Positions 8,903 through 18,443 of a stretch of DNA of 64,000 nucleotides are shown one piece after another. Positions within the stretch are counted from its first letter, which is position 1, and every line of letters begins with the position of its first letter. Position numbers and translations under genes: made by a program. This DNA is from Microbacterium murale (GTDB lineage: Bacteria > Actinomycetota > Actinomycetes > Actinomycetales > Microbacteriaceae): positions 2,666,001 through 2,730,000 of the forward strand of contig NZ_JAUSXK010000001.1 in NCBI RefSeq assembly GCF_030815955.1, in the 5' to 3' direction. The notes under the pieces were generated by a model. The model did no database searches, was not told the origin of the DNA, and saw only the letters and a list, made by a program, of their open reading frames with translations.

Positions 8903-9001
8903 GTGGGTTCTGTCATCAAGAAGCGCCGCAAGCGCATGGCGAAGAAGAAGCATCGCAAGCTGCTTCGCAAGACTCGCCACCAGCGCCGCAACAAGAAGTA
9001 A
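8903..9001 (+). CDS. 30S ribosomal protein bS22 (AURKAIP1/COX24 domain)
   Basis: A 32-residue very basic protein: MGSVIKKRRKRMAKKKHRK followed by LLRKTRHQRRNKK. This matches the actinobacterial bS22 small-subunit protein, about 33 residues in mycobacteria, which contacts 16S rRNA near the decoding region. It begins with GTG preceded by TGAGG eight bases upstream and ends in TAA. It is followed at once by a strong hairpin terminator, consistent with a highly expressed single gene. Confidence 0.92.
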   Translation: MGSVIKKRRKRMAKKKHRKLLRKTRHQRRNKK

Positions 9002-9015
9002 GCGGCCTAGACACG

Positions 9016-9043
9016 AGCGCCTGTCTTCGGACGGGCGCTTTGT
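9016..9043 (+). terminator. rho-independent terminator of the bS22 gene
   Basis: Ten-base stem AGCGCCTGTC / GACGGGCGCT (one G-T pair) closed by a UUCG tetraloop, followed by TTTGTGT. It is a classic stable hairpin 14 bases after the bS22 stop. Confidence 0.85.
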
Positions 9044-9116
9044 GTCTGTGGGCCCGAGTTCCGCTCCAGGCCTCGAGCTCAATAACACCTCGAGATTCCG
9101 CACCAGGGGAGAGTTC

Positions 9117-9419
9117 ATGAAGTCGATCACCATCGCAGATCTTGCATCCCGCGAGAGCACGCCGCTCATCGATGTTCGCGAGAAGGATGAGTTCGCCGGG
9201 GGACATGTGCCCGGCGCCGTCAACATCCCGATGTCTGAACTGGGGAACCGGCTCGAAGAGCTCCCCACTGAGGCGTTCGACGTCATCTGCCAGGCAGGCG
9301 GCCGCTCGGCACGGGTGGTGCAGGCGTTGGAAGCGCAGGGTCACGATGCCACGAACGTCGAGGGTGGCACAGGCGAATGGATCGCCGCCGGCCACCCGGT
9401 CGAGGTGCCCTCGGCGTGA
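9117..9419 (+). CDS. single-domain rhodanese-like protein
   Basis: Sulfurtransferase-like protein of 100 residues with a complete rhodanese fold: LIDVREKDEFAGGHVPGAVN near the N-terminus and the active-site loop CQAGGRSA with its catalytic cysteine. The ATG at 9117 has AGGGGAGAG upstream. It overlaps the next gene by GTGA, so it is co-translated with a glutaredoxin-like protein and then a Dabb protein. A role in sulfur or thiol redox handling is inferred. Confidence 0.9.
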   Translation: MKSITIADLASRESTPLIDVREKDEFAGGHVPGAVNIPMSELGNRLEELPTEAFDVICQAGGRSARVVQALEAQGHDATNVEGGTGEWIAAGHPVEVPSA

Positions 9420-9673
9420 CGACCATCACGGTCATCGGCAAGGCGGGGTGCCATCTGTGCCCCACCGCGCTCGCGATCGTCGAGACGGTCGTCGCCGATC
9501 TGCCGGACGAGATCGGGGACGGCATCGAGATCGTCGAGCGCTCGATAGAAGACGACCCCGCCCTGTACGAACTGTGGTGGGAGAAGATCCCCGTCGTGCT
9601 CATCGACGATGAACTGCACGCGCACTGGCGGGTATCACCCGACCGGCTGCGCCAGAGGCTGGAGGAATCATGA
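9416..9673 (+). CDS. glutaredoxin-family protein (DUF836-like)
   Basis: Small thioredoxin-fold protein of 85 residues with a redox pair in GKAGCHLCPTA near the N-terminus and the cis-proline region KIPVVLIDDE. The GTG at 9416 overlaps the rhodanese stop, and its own stop overlaps the next ATG, which strongly supports a three-gene operon. It is likely a cytoplasmic dithiol oxidoreductase; its partner is unknown. Confidence 0.9.
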   Translation: MTTITVIGKAGCHLCPTALAIVETVVADLPDEIGDGIEIVERSIEDDPALYELWWEKIPVVLIDDELHAHWRVSPDRLRQRLEES

Positions 9674-9972
9674 CGATTCGGCACGTGGTCACCTGGAAGC
9701 TCGCGAGCGAGGATGCTGTCGAACGCGAGGAGCAGGCTGCAGAAGTCGCGCGTCGCCTGAACGCCCTGGACGGCGTCGTGCCCCAGCTGCGCTCGATCTC
9801 AGCAGGCGCCAACTCCGTGTACCCGGAGGCCAATTGGGATGTGACGCTGATCGCCGACTTCGATTCGATCGAGGCTCTGGAGCAGTATGTGATCCACCCC
9901 GCTCATGAGGAGGCCGCGGTGTATATCCGGTCCGTCGTCGCCTCGCGGGTCGCCGTCGACTTCGAAGTCTGA
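9670..9972 (+). CDS. Dabb (stress-responsive alpha/beta barrel) domain protein
   Basis: A 100-residue single-domain protein of the ferredoxin-like alpha/beta barrel family. It begins MTIRHVVTWKL and includes the typical WDVTLIADFDSIEALEQYV and HPAHEE segments. Its function in bacteria is mostly unknown; family members act as dimers. It is the last gene of the rhodanese operon, with an ATGA overlap. Confidence 0.88.
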   Translation: MTIRHVVTWKLASEDAVEREEQAAEVARRLNALDGVVPQLRSISAGANSVYPEANWDVTLIADFDSIEALEQYVIHPAHEEAAVYIRSVVASRVAVDFEV

Positions 9973-10087
9973 GCGGACTCGAAACGCAAACGTAATGTTC
10001 CTGATCGGGGCCATTGTGTCGCGCCGTGTTTAGATGATCTGCATACCCGTCCGTGGGCGTTCTCGCCCCAGTCATCCTGGAGCGGTC

Positions 10088-10906
10088 ATGCCCCGTCGTC
10101 GTAATCTCACCTTCAGCATCGCGCTCGCCGCGACCGCCGTCCTCGCTCTCTCCGGCTGCGCCAGCGGCGGAAACGATGCGGGTGGCGACGAAGCCCCCGC
10201 CGGCGATGACTACGGTCTGATCGAAGCGGGTACGCTCACGGTCTGCTCCGACATCCCCTACGCGCCCTTCGAGTTCGAGGATCCCAGCACGGAGACCGGA
10301 TACTCAGGCTTCGACATCGATCTGCTCAGCGCCGTCGCAGAGAAGCTCGATCTCAAGCTCGCGGTGCAGGATGTCGGCTTCGATGCACTGCAGTCCGGGA
10401 CCACTCTCGCGGCCGACCAGTGCGATATCGGCGCGTCGGCGATGACCATCACCGAAGAGCGCGAGGCGAACCTCGACTTCTCCGACCCCTACTACGACTC
10501 GCTGCAGTCGCTGCTCGTGCGTACGGACTCCGGCATCAAGTCCATCGACGATCTCGACGGCGTCACCGTCGGTGTTCAGCAGGGCACGACGGGCGAGGCG
10601 TACGCGAATGAGAACGCCGACGGCGCCGAGATCATCACGTTCCCCTCTGACGGTGAACTCTGGCCGGCACTTCAGGCAGGCAACATCGATGCGATCCTGC
10701 AGGACCAGCCGGTGAACATCGAGCACGAGAAGGCGGACTCGGCCTACAAGATCGTCGAAGAGTACGACACTGATGAGTCCTATGGGTGGGCCTTCGCGAA
10801 GGGCGAGCGCGACGCGCTGATCGAAGCGATCAACACCGCGCTGCAGGAACTGCGCGACGACGGCACCTACCAGACGATCTACGACTCCTACTTCGCGGCC
10901 GAGTAA
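10088..10906 (+). CDS. polar amino acid ABC transporter, substrate-binding lipoprotein
   Basis: Extracytoplasmic binding protein of 272 residues. The signal peptide ends in the lipobox ALSGC with C24 as the lipidation site. The mature part is a family 3 solute-binding domain: TVCSDIPYAPFEFEDP, GFDIDLLSAVAEKL, TITEEREANLDFSDPYYDS. It precedes permease and ATPase genes. An upstream in-frame ATG at 10034 would add 18 residues before the signal peptide, so 10088 is preferred. The substrate is probably an amino acid; which one is not readable. Confidence 0.92.
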   Translation: MPRRRNLTFSIALAATAVLALSGCASGGNDAGGDEAPAGDDYGLIEAGTLTVCSDIPYAPFEFEDPSTETGYSGFDIDLLSAVAEKLDLKLAVQDVGFDALQSGTTLAADQCDIGASAMTITEEREANLDFSDPYYDSLQSLLVRTDSGIKSIDDLDGVTVGVQQGTTGEAYANENADGAEIITFPSDGELWPALQAGNIDAILQDQPVNIEHEKADSAYKIVEEYDTDESYGWAFAKGERDALIEAINTALQELRDDGTYQTIYDSYFAAE

Positions 10907-10925
10907 GCCGAGCCGGCTGCAGACG

Positions 10926-11713
10926 ATGGCGATGAGGCGCACGACCCGCACCAGGCTCTATCGGGTCACGATGTACGCGATCTTCATCGCCGTCGTCGTG
11001 TGGGTGGTGCTGGCCACTGACTGGGTGAAGATCGGCTCGGTCTTCTTCAACGTAGAGGTCGCGATAAAGCAGTTCCCCAACATCATCGTCATCGCGTTGC
11101 GCAATACGGTGCTGTTCACGCTGATCGCGTTCGTCGGCGGTGCGATCCTCGGGGTGCTGTTCGCCGTCATGAAGCTGTCGAGCGTCGGACCGTACCGGTG
11201 GTTCGCCACGGCATGGATCGAGCTGTTCCGCGGCATGCCTGCGATCCTGACGTTGTTCATCATCGCGTACGGCCTTCCTATCGGCCTGGGGTTCAAGATG
11301 CCGGGCGGCCCGATCGTCTCGGGACTCCTCGGCCTCATCCTGGTGTCATCCGCGTACATCGCGGAGGTCGTTCGTTCCGGCATCCAGGCCGTGCCCAAGG
11401 GGCAGACCGAGGCTTCGCGGTCGCTCGGTATGTCTCCGATGAAGACCATGTTCTGGGTGGTGCTCCCGCAGGGGTTCCGCATCATCATCCCTCCGATGAC
11501 GAATGAGTTCGTGCTCCTGCTGAAGGACACCTCGCTGCTGTTCGTCGTCGGATCGACCCTGGCGACGAAGGAGCTCACCACCTTCGCCCGTGATGCGCAG
11601 TCTGTCGACGCGAACTCCACGCCGCTGATCATGGCGGCCCTGCTTTATCTGGTGGTGACCATTCCGCTCACGCGGGCGGTCGCATGGCTCGAGCGAAAGA
11701 TGGCGAAGCAGCG

Positions 11714-11717
<4 letters not shown>
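10926..11717 (+). CDS. amino acid ABC transporter permease (His/Glu/Gln/Arg family)
   Basis: Inner-membrane permease of 263 residues with an N-terminal membrane anchor, about five further segments and the HEAA-type subfamily signature [20 protein letters not shown]. The [19 protein letters not shown] segment is typical of polar amino acid uptake permeases. A single permease gene suggests a homodimer. The following ATPase gene overlaps by ATGA. An alternative ATG at 10932 would shorten it by two residues. Confidence 0.92.
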
Positions 11718-12469
<752 letters not shown>

Positions 12470-12482
12470 TCGAGGGGAAGCT

Positions 12483-13517
12483 CTACGCCGATTCGCGCAG
12501 CACGAGCCGGTGACTCACGACGCGATGCAGGTCGATGTCGGGACGCCGGTCGCCTAGAGCGACGGCCAGTTCGAGAGTGTGGCGCGCAACCTCGTCGAAG
12601 TCCACAGCGAGAGTGGTGAGCGTCGGGGCGACGAGACCGCCGATCGTGAGACCGTCGACCCCTGCCACTCGGATGTCGCGGGGCACATCGAGACCGGCAT
12701 GACGGCATGCCGAGAGCACTCCGAGAGCCATCAGATCGTTGAACGCGAAGATGGCATCCGGGGGAGTGGCCCGGCGGATGACCTGTGCCGTGACCGCGGA
12801 CGCGTGCTCCGGTGTCGAAGCGGACGCGTGCACGAGTTCGGGCGAGAGACCTCTCCGCTCCAGTGCCCCCATCATGGCGCTCCCGCGACCGCTCGTCGCA
12901 TGCGGCTCGGACGCATCCAGCACGACCGGCCGGCGCGTGCCGACCGCGACGAAGTGAGCCGCGAGATCCTCGATCGCCGCGGCCGGGTTCAGATTGATTC
13001 CGGCGTGCGGGGAATCCGCACCGGCATCGAGCAGGATGAGGGGCGTCGCGCCGAACCGGCTCTCCCACCCCAGCGCCCACTCTCCGAGGTAGCCGACGAT
13101 GACGTCCACCTGCGCGTGCAACGAATGCAGAAGTCGATCAGCAGAGCCTGCGAGCCCGATGTCGACGAGGGAGACGCTCCACCCCTCGGCGGCCGCACGG
13201 CGGACGACCGCTGCGGCCAACTCGGGAGAGTATGGATTGGTCAGGTCGCTGACGACGAGGCCGAGTTGGCTGTCGCCGCCGGTCACGAGCCCCCGGCCGA
13301 AACGAGACGGGCGGTACGCGAGCGTGCTCGCAGCGTCGAGGACGCGACGCTTGGTCTCGACGCTGATCCCTGGCATGTCATTGATCGCGCGAGTGACCGT
13401 CTGGCGTGAGACACCGGCAGCGGCGGCGACATCGAGGATGGTCGCACGCCGCCGCGTGGCTGGCGACCCCGTCGCTTCGGGGTCGCCAGCGCCGGTCAGT
13501 CGCGAAGATCCAGCCAC
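12483..13517 (-). CDS. LacI-family transcriptional regulator
   Basis: Repressor of 344 residues with an N-terminal HTH (TILDVAAAAGVSRQTVTRAI, near residues 26-45), the hinge helix and a periplasmic-binding-like effector domain ending in THRLVLRES-type sequence. The GTG start at 13517 has GAGGTG just upstream and overlaps the end of the oxidoreductase fusion gene by 22 bases, so the two are co-transcribed. Two LacI-type palindromes lie before the fusion gene and are its likely targets. The effector is probably a sugar or polyol. Confidence 0.92.
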   Translation of the reverse strand: MAGSSRLTGAGDPEATGSPATRRRATILDVAAAAGVSRQTVTRAINDMPGISVETKRRVLDAASTLAYRPSRFGRGLVTGGDSQLGLVVSDLTNPYSPELAAAVVRRAAAEGWSVSLVDIGLAGSADRLLHSLHAQVDVIVGYLGEWALGWESRFGATPLILLDAGADSPHAGINLNPAAAIEDLAAHFVAVGTRRPVVLDASEPHATSGRGSAMMGALERRGLSPELVHASASTPEHASAVTAQVIRRATPPDAIFAFNDLMALGVLSACRHAGLDVPRDIRVAGVDGLTIGGLVAPTLTTLAVDFDEVARHTLELAVALGDRRPDIDLHRVVSHRLVLRESA

Positions 13518-15517
13518 GCCACCTCTTCGGATGTGAGATCGACAGTGAGGCCCCGCATCGATGAGCGGGTCTCCTCGATCGTACGCGGTCCGAAGAGAGG
13601 GAATGTCGGGAAGGGCTGAGCGAGCACATAGGCGAGCGCGATCCCGGTCGCCGGTACGCCGCGTTCGGCGCCCATGACCTCGGCGCGACGCAGTCGCTCG
13701 AAGTTCTCGTCGCTGTAATAGCAGCGCACGAGTTCAGGATCGCTGCGGTCGTCCGGGCGGGCGCGACCTGCGAAGAACCCCCGTGCCTGAGACGACCACG
13801 GCAGGAGCGGAATCTGCCGCTCCTCGAGCCAGCGCTTGGAAGCGGCGTCGGTCAATTGCACGCAGCCCTCCCATGGCACGTCGTACGCCTCAGCGAGCCC
13901 GAAATGATCGCTCACGACGCCGAAACCCTGCCGCCCGTTGGCCAGCGCATAGGCGTTGGCCTCGTCGATGCGCTCCGGTGTCCAGTTCGATCCGCCGAAC
14001 ACCCGGATGCGCCCTGCGCGCGCGTGCTCGTCGAGAACATCGATGAACTCGCCCACAGGGACCTCGGGGTTGTCGCGATGGAGCATATAGATGTCCGCAT
14101 AGTCGGTTCCCTGGCGCTCGAGACTCTCGAGGAGCTGGCGAGAAACAGACTCCGGATCGCAGTGCGGGGTGTGTCCGCCCTTCGTGATGACCACGACCTC
14201 CTCGCGGACGCCGCGGTTCGCGATCCAGCGGCCCAGCCGCTTCTCCAGGTCGCCGTCGGCGTAGATGTACGCAGTGTCGAAGACATTGCCGCCCTGCTCG
14301 GCGTAGACATCGAAGATCGCGGACGCGTGCGCCAGGTCGGGCTGGTTGTCGACGCCCATCACGAGGCGGGAGACGCGCTTGCCGACGCCCGGGATATCGC
14401 CGTACGGCATGCCGCCGCCGGTTCCGACACCTCCGAAAGCGCCGCGCACCGGCGGGATGTCCGATTCCTCGGTCTCGAACGGGTAGCGGAGTCCGATGGC
14501 CGCGCGCCAGCGATCGAGGGTGCGTGCAGTCGCGAGCGTCTCCGCCGAGGTCATATCCGGAGCATCGGAACGGCCCTCGCGCAGCGCGGCGATCGTGGCG
14601 TCCGCCTCGAGCGCATAGGCATCGGTGGCGTCGATCACGATCGTCCGCACGCCGTCGATGGTGGCGAGCTCGATCTCGGCATCGCCGGTGGGAACCCAGG
14701 GTTCCGCCACGCGGATGCTGCCCCTCTCGCCGAGGATGGACACGGTGTTGGCTGCCGGCGCCATGACGCCGGTCGTCAGCGTCGCGGTGATGCCGCTGCG
14801 GTACGTCGCTCTGGCGACCGTCCACTCATCGACGCCGGTCGGGCCGATGACACCGCTTGCGGTCAGATCCACCGGCTCGGATGCGTGCACGCCGTCAGCC
14901 GCGTCGACGACGGCCGATGCCATCGTGACGGTGTACCCTCCGACATCGAGGATGCCGCCACCCGCGACAGCGGAGTCGAACAGGCGCCCCTGCCGTGTGC
15001 CGACGCGGAAGGCGAAGGAGGCATCGATGTGGAGAACCCGGCCGATGGCCCCGTCGCGGACGAGATCGAGCACGGCGCGGGTCTGCGGGTGGAAGCGGTA
15101 CATGTACGCCTCGACGAGCGGCACGCCCGCCTGCCGGGCGGCGTCGACCAGAGCCATCGCCGTGCCGTGGTTGACCGCGAGGGGCTTCTCGCAGAGGACG
15201 GCCTTTCCTGCTTCGAGCGCGGCGATCGTGAGAGCGGGGTGGGCCGTGTGCACGCTGGACACATAGACCGCATCGACCCGAGGGTCGGCCAGCGCGTGCG
15301 CATAATCTCCCGCCGTCACGTCGGCGGCGCCCTGCTGCCTGGCCTCGTCGGCGAACGACTGGGCCCGCGCAGCATCCGAGCTGCCGACCGCGACCAGCTC
15401 TCCCGTGCTCGAGGCGAGGCCTGCGAGGAATCTGCGCGCGATGTTCCCAGGGCCGAGCACGGCCCATCCGCCGGTGCGGGTGTGTGTCTCTTCGACTGCG
15501 AGCTGAGGGGTCACCAT
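13496..15517 (-). CDS. Gfo/Idh/MocA oxidoreductase - aldo/keto reductase fusion
   Basis: A 673-residue two-domain protein. Residues 1 to about 345 form a Gfo/Idh/MocA dehydrogenase: Rossmann motif VLGPGNIARRF, the family LCEKPLAVN motif and a C-terminal sheet. Residues from about 370 on form an aldo/keto reductase with the D-Y-K-H tetrad visible in DTAYIY, ITKGGH and YMLHRDN. Both halves look intact, so one chain could carry two NAD(P)-linked sugar oxidations or reductions. It is followed by the LacI gene and preceded by two operators. The substrate is unknown. Confidence 0.92.
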   Translation of the reverse strand: MVTPQLAVEETHTRTGGWAVLGPGNIARRFLAGLASSTGELVAVGSSDAARAQSFADEARQQGAADVTAGDYAHALADPRVDAVYVSSVHTAHPALTIAALEAGKAVLCEKPLAVNHGTAMALVDAARQAGVPLVEAYMYRFHPQTRAVLDLVRDGAIGRVLHIDASFAFRVGTRQGRLFDSAVAGGGILDVGGYTVTMASAVVDAADGVHASEPVDLTASGVIGPTGVDEWTVARATYRSGITATLTTGVMAPAANTVSILGERGSIRVAEPWVPTGDAEIELATIDGVRTIVIDATDAYALEADATIAALREGRSDAPDMTSAETLATARTLDRWRAAIGLRYPFETEESDIPPVRGAFGGVGTGGGMPYGDIPGVGKRVSRLVMGVDNQPDLAHASAIFDVYAEQGGNVFDTAYIYADGDLEKRLGRWIANRGVREEVVVITKGGHTPHCDPESVSRQLLESLERQGTDYADIYMLHRDNPEVPVGEFIDVLDEHARAGRIRVFGGSNWTPERIDEANAYALANGRQGFGVVSDHFGLAEAYDVPWEGCVQLTDAASKRWLEERQIPLLPWSSQARGFFAGRARPDDRSDPELVRCYYSDENFERLRRAEVMGAERGVPATGIALAYVLAQPFPTFPLFGPRTIEETRSSMRGLTVDLTSEEVAWLDLRD

Positions 15518-15536
15518 CGTCCTTTCGAGCCAGATC

Positions 15537-15550
15537 CGTGAACGTTCACG
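15537..15550. promoter_or_regulatory. LacI-type operator O1
   Basis: Perfect palindrome CGTGAACGTTCACG, 20 bases upstream of the fusion gene start and just downstream of the predicted transcript start. The central CG is a hallmark of LacI-family sites. It shares a half-site with a second copy 58 bp away. Confidence 0.8.
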
Positions 15551-15558
15551 AAACTGCC

Positions 15559-15587
15559 ACGATAGTCCTCAGCGACGAACCAGGCAA
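15559..15587 (-). promoter_or_regulatory. predicted promoter between the two LacI operators
   Basis: On the minus strand TTGCCT (15582-15587) and TATCGT (15559-15564) are 17 bases apart. The transcript start would fall near 15552. The promoter is bracketed by the two palindromes, the geometry expected for repression by an upstream and a downstream operator. Confidence 0.6.
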
Positions 15588-15593
15588 GAGGTT

Positions 15594-15609
15594 CCGTGAA
15601 CGATCACGG
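15594..15609. promoter_or_regulatory. LacI-type operator O2
   Basis: Near-perfect palindrome CCGTGAACGATCACGG, directly upstream of the predicted -35. It is the same CGTGAACG half-site as O1, with centre-to-centre spacing of 58 bp. Confidence 0.75.
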
Positions 15610-15646
15610 CGGATGTGTCGCGAGCGGACGAACCCGGTGACCGGCC

Positions 15647-16729
15647 TCAACCGCGCGTGCGCACCGCCACCGGCTCCGGGGTCACCGCGATGCGTACCCG
15701 ATCGCCGAAGGCGGGGTGGAAGCGCGGAGAGTGCTGCACCCGCACGAGCTCGCCCGACTCGGTGCGCACGAGCGTGCGCCGCACGCTGCCGAGGAACGTG
15801 CTCTCCTGGACGAGTGCCTCCGTGGCCGCATCCGCCTCGGAGGCGAAGAACACGTTTTCCGGCCGCAGGTAGACATCTACGGGGCCGTCGGCGGGCGAAC
15901 GGAGCGGCAGCCTCTGACCCCAGACCATGACGTGATCGCCCACGGCGTCACCCGGGACGACGCTGGAGAGCCCCACGAAGGCGGCGACGTGTGCTGTCGC
16001 CGGCCGCAGGTAGAGCTCCTCCGGAGTGTCGATCTGGTCGATGCGTCCAGCATCCATCACCGCGATCCGATCGGAGACGGCCAGCGCCTCCTCCTGATCG
16101 TGCGTGACGAACACCGTCGTGATGCCGAGGCGGAGCTGGATGCGGCGGATCTCGTCGCGAAGTTGCACGCGCACCTTGGCGTCGAGCGCCGACAGCGGCT
16201 CGTCGAGCAGCAGCACGCGCGGCTCGGTGACCAGTGCGCGGGCCAGGGCGACGCGCTGCTGCTGGCCGCCCGAGAGCTGGTGAGGGAACCGATCGGCCAA
16301 CCCCTCGAGTCCGACCAGAGCCAGGGCGTCGAGAGCACGTCGGCCCGCGGCAGCCTTGCCGACGCCCCGACGGCGCAACCCGAACGCCGTGTTGTCGGCC
16401 ACACCCAGGTGCGGGAACAGCGAGTACGACTGGAACACCATGCCGATGTCGCGCTTGTTGGTGGGAATGCGCGAGACGTCCTTCCCGCCGAGCAGCACGA
16501 CGCCGCCGTCAGCGTTCTCGAGGCCGGCCAGCACCCGCAGCGCAGTGGTCTTGCCGCATCCGGACGGCCCTAGCAGTGAGACGAACTCGCCAGGTGCGAT
16601 GTCGAGGTCGACACCGTGCAGCACACGGTTGGCGCCGTAGCTCTTCTCGATGCCCTGGAACTGCACGCGGGTGCCCTCACCGGCCTCGGCGAGCAGCACA
16701 TTGTCGGCGGTGGCGGGAAGAGCGGTCAT
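15647..16729 (-). CDS. ABC transporter ATP-binding protein with TOBE domain (PotA-like)
   Basis: Import ATPase of 360 residues. Walker A GPSGCGKTT, the signature [15 protein letters not shown] and Walker B VLLLDEPLSALDAK are present. A C-terminal regulatory TOBE-type domain follows, with DVYLRPENVFFAS and FLGSVRRTLVRT. This is the Pot/phosphonate/iron class architecture. Its ATG overlaps the upstream permease stop (TCAT, 16726-16729). It is the last gene of a four-gene importer operon reading toward the oxidoreductase fusion. Confidence 0.93.
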   Translation of the reverse strand: MTALPATADNVLLAEAGEGTRVQFQGIEKSYGANRVLHGVDLDIAPGEFVSLLGPSGCGKTTALRVLAGLENADGGVVLLGGKDVSRIPTNKRDIGMVFQSYSLFPHLGVADNTAFGLRRRGVGKAAAGRRALDALALVGLEGLADRFPHQLSGGQQQRVALARALVTEPRVLLLDEPLSALDAKVRVQLRDEIRRIQLRLGITTVFVTHDQEEALAVSDRIAVMDAGRIDQIDTPEELYLRPATAHVAAFVGLSSVVPGDAVGDHVMVWGQRLPLRSPADGPVDVYLRPENVFFASEADAATEALVQESTFLGSVRRTLVRTESGELVRVQHSPRFHPAFGDRVRIAVTPEPVAVRTRG

Positions 16730-17520
16730 GAACGGGCCTTTCGATTGCCGCGTGCGGCGCGGCCGATGATGAGCAGCAGCAGGAAGCAGAACAGCAGCGC
16801 GAGCAGCGTGAAGATCGCCGGTGCGTAGGCGTCCTGCTTCTGGACCACGACCATCGCGGTCTGGAACACCTGCCGGTTGAGCAGCGACGCGATGGTGAAC
16901 TCGCCGAGCACGACGGCGATGGAGATGAGGGATGCGGCGAGCAGACCCTGACGGATGTTCGGGGCGAGCACCTTCATGACCACGACGGGCCAGCTCGCGC
17001 CGAGGGAGCGGGCAGCCTCCGACAGGGTGCGAAGGTCGGCGGCGTCGATCGATGCCTGGATCGAGCGGAACGCGAACGGCAGAACCGTGACGCCGTAGGC
17101 GAAGGCCAGCGTCCAAGTGCCTGTCCCCAGCGTGCGTCCGATCTGCAGGTAGATCGGCGCGAGCCCGACGACGAGCACGATCGCCGGGATCGAGATCGGC
17201 AGCAGCACGGCGAACTCGAAGAACGGCTTCAGCTTCGGGAACCGCAGATTCACCAGGATCATGGTCGGCGCGAGCAGCAGGAGCACGATCAGCACGGTGA
17301 TGACGGCGAGCACGAGCGAGTTGCCGAGGCCCGTCCAGATCGGCTTGATCGCCGCGGATGCTGCGGGATCGAACAGTGCGGCCCAGCGCTCGAGCGACAG
17401 GCCGCCGTCTGTGCCGCGCAGCGTGTAGAGCAGCGTCGAGATCAGTGGAATGGCGAAGAACGCGCCGACGAGGACGCCGATGATCCAGCGGGTTGCGACC
17501 GAGGGGCCGAGTCGATTCAT
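16726..17520 (-). CDS. ABC transporter permease, second subunit (PotC-like)
   Basis: Inner-membrane permease of 264 residues with about six membrane segments. The binding-protein-dependent transport signature is LSEAARSLGASWPVVVMKVLAPN, which contacts the ATPase. It starts MNRLGPSVATRW and is flanked by ATGA overlaps with both neighbours, so translation is coupled through the operon. With the first permease it forms a heterodimer. Confidence 0.92.
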   Translation of the reverse strand: MNRLGPSVATRWIIGVLVGAFFAIPLISTLLYTLRGTDGGLSLERWAALFDPAASAAIKPIWTGLGNSLVLAVITVLIVLLLLAPTMILVNLRFPKLKPFFEFAVLLPISIPAIVLVVGLAPIYLQIGRTLGTGTWTLAFAYGVTVLPFAFRSIQASIDAADLRTLSEAARSLGASWPVVVMKVLAPNIRQGLLAASLISIAVVLGEFTIASLLNRQVFQTAMVVVQKQDAYAPAIFTLLALLFCFLLLLIIGRAARGNRKARS

Positions 17521-18443
17521 GACTGCCACCTCGCTGCTCGGCGCTGCACGAGCGAGTACAGCGCCATCACGACGCCGACCACGACGATCATCCCCAGGGC
17601 CAGAGCCCCGGCGAGGTTCTCTCGCCCGAGCACGGTCTCGCTGGTGAGTGCAGCGCGGATCTGCAGCGGAACGATCTGCGAACCCTGGCTGGCGAGGGCA
17701 GCGGCGGTGGCGTACGACGAGAACGCGTTCGCGAACAGCAGCAACAGGCTGGCGAAGAACGATGGAGCGAGCACCGGGATGCCGATGCGCAGCCAGAAAC
17801 TCGCGCGGGTGCCGCCGAGGGTCAGGTTCGCCTCCGACCACTGCGGCTTCAGCGCGGCGAGAGCCGGCATGAATGTGATCACCATGAGCGGCACCTGGAA
17901 GTAGATGTAGGGCATGATCAGGCCGGGCACCTCGTAGAGCCACATGCCGCCCTCGTAGATGTTGATGCCGAGAGCGTCCTTCATGAACAGTGTCATGACG
18001 CCCTGCGCGCCGACCGTGGCGATGAATGCGAACGCGAGCATGACACCGCCGAACTGGGCGAGCACGCCGGCTGCCGCATCCACGCTCGAGCGCACTGCAC
18101 CCTGCGGATCCATGCCGAGCAGGGCATAACAGGCGAGCGCTCCGACGATTGCGCCGACGACGGCAGTGAGCAGCGAGAGCCCTGCGGAGTTCGCGAAGGT
18201 GTTCAGCACGACCGGGTCGGCGAGGGCGGCGACATTGGCCCAGGTGAACGCGCCGTCGTCGGTGAAGAAACCGGAGCCGATGGCGAGAACGGTCGGCACG
18301 GCGAGGAACAGCAGCACGTACGCGGCGAACGGTACGAGCCCCAGCCACGCCACGGACATGCCCGATCGCCGGACCGTGCGAGACGGCCCGGCGATCGTGG
18401 GGGCGGATGCCGCAGCATCCGCCCCCAGAAGGACGGTGGTCAC
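17517..18443 (-). CDS. ABC transporter permease, first subunit (PotB-like)
   Basis: Inner-membrane permease of 308 residues from the GTG at 18443, which overlaps the stop of the binding-protein gene by GTGA; an in-frame start at 18461 is also possible. It has about six hydrophobic segments and the permease loop LTLGGTRASFWLRIGIPVLAPS. The length and the paired permease downstream match Pot- and 2-aminoethylphosphonate-type importers. Confidence 0.9.
   Translation of the reverse strand: MTTVLLGADAAASAPTIAGPSRTVRRSGMSVAWLGLVPFAAYVLLFLAVPTVLAIGSGFFTDDGAFTWANVAALADPVVLNTFANSAGLSLLTAVVGAIVGALACYALLGMDPQGAVRSSVDAAAGVLAQFGGVMLAFAFIATVGAQGVMTLFMKDALGINIYEGGMWLYEVPGLIMPYIYFQVPLMVITFMPALAALKPQWSEANLTLGGTRASFWLRIGIPVLAPSFFASLLLLFANAFSSYATAAALASQGSQIVPLQIRAALTSETVLGRENLAGALALGMIVVVGVVMALYSLVQRRAARWQS

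Noticed and set aside
13856..15541. Long open frame on the plus strand opposite the oxidoreductase fusion (561 residues)
   Set aside because: The minus-strand frame has two recognisable enzyme domains. The plus-strand frame is a low-complexity R/D/G/V-rich shadow typical of high-GC DNA.
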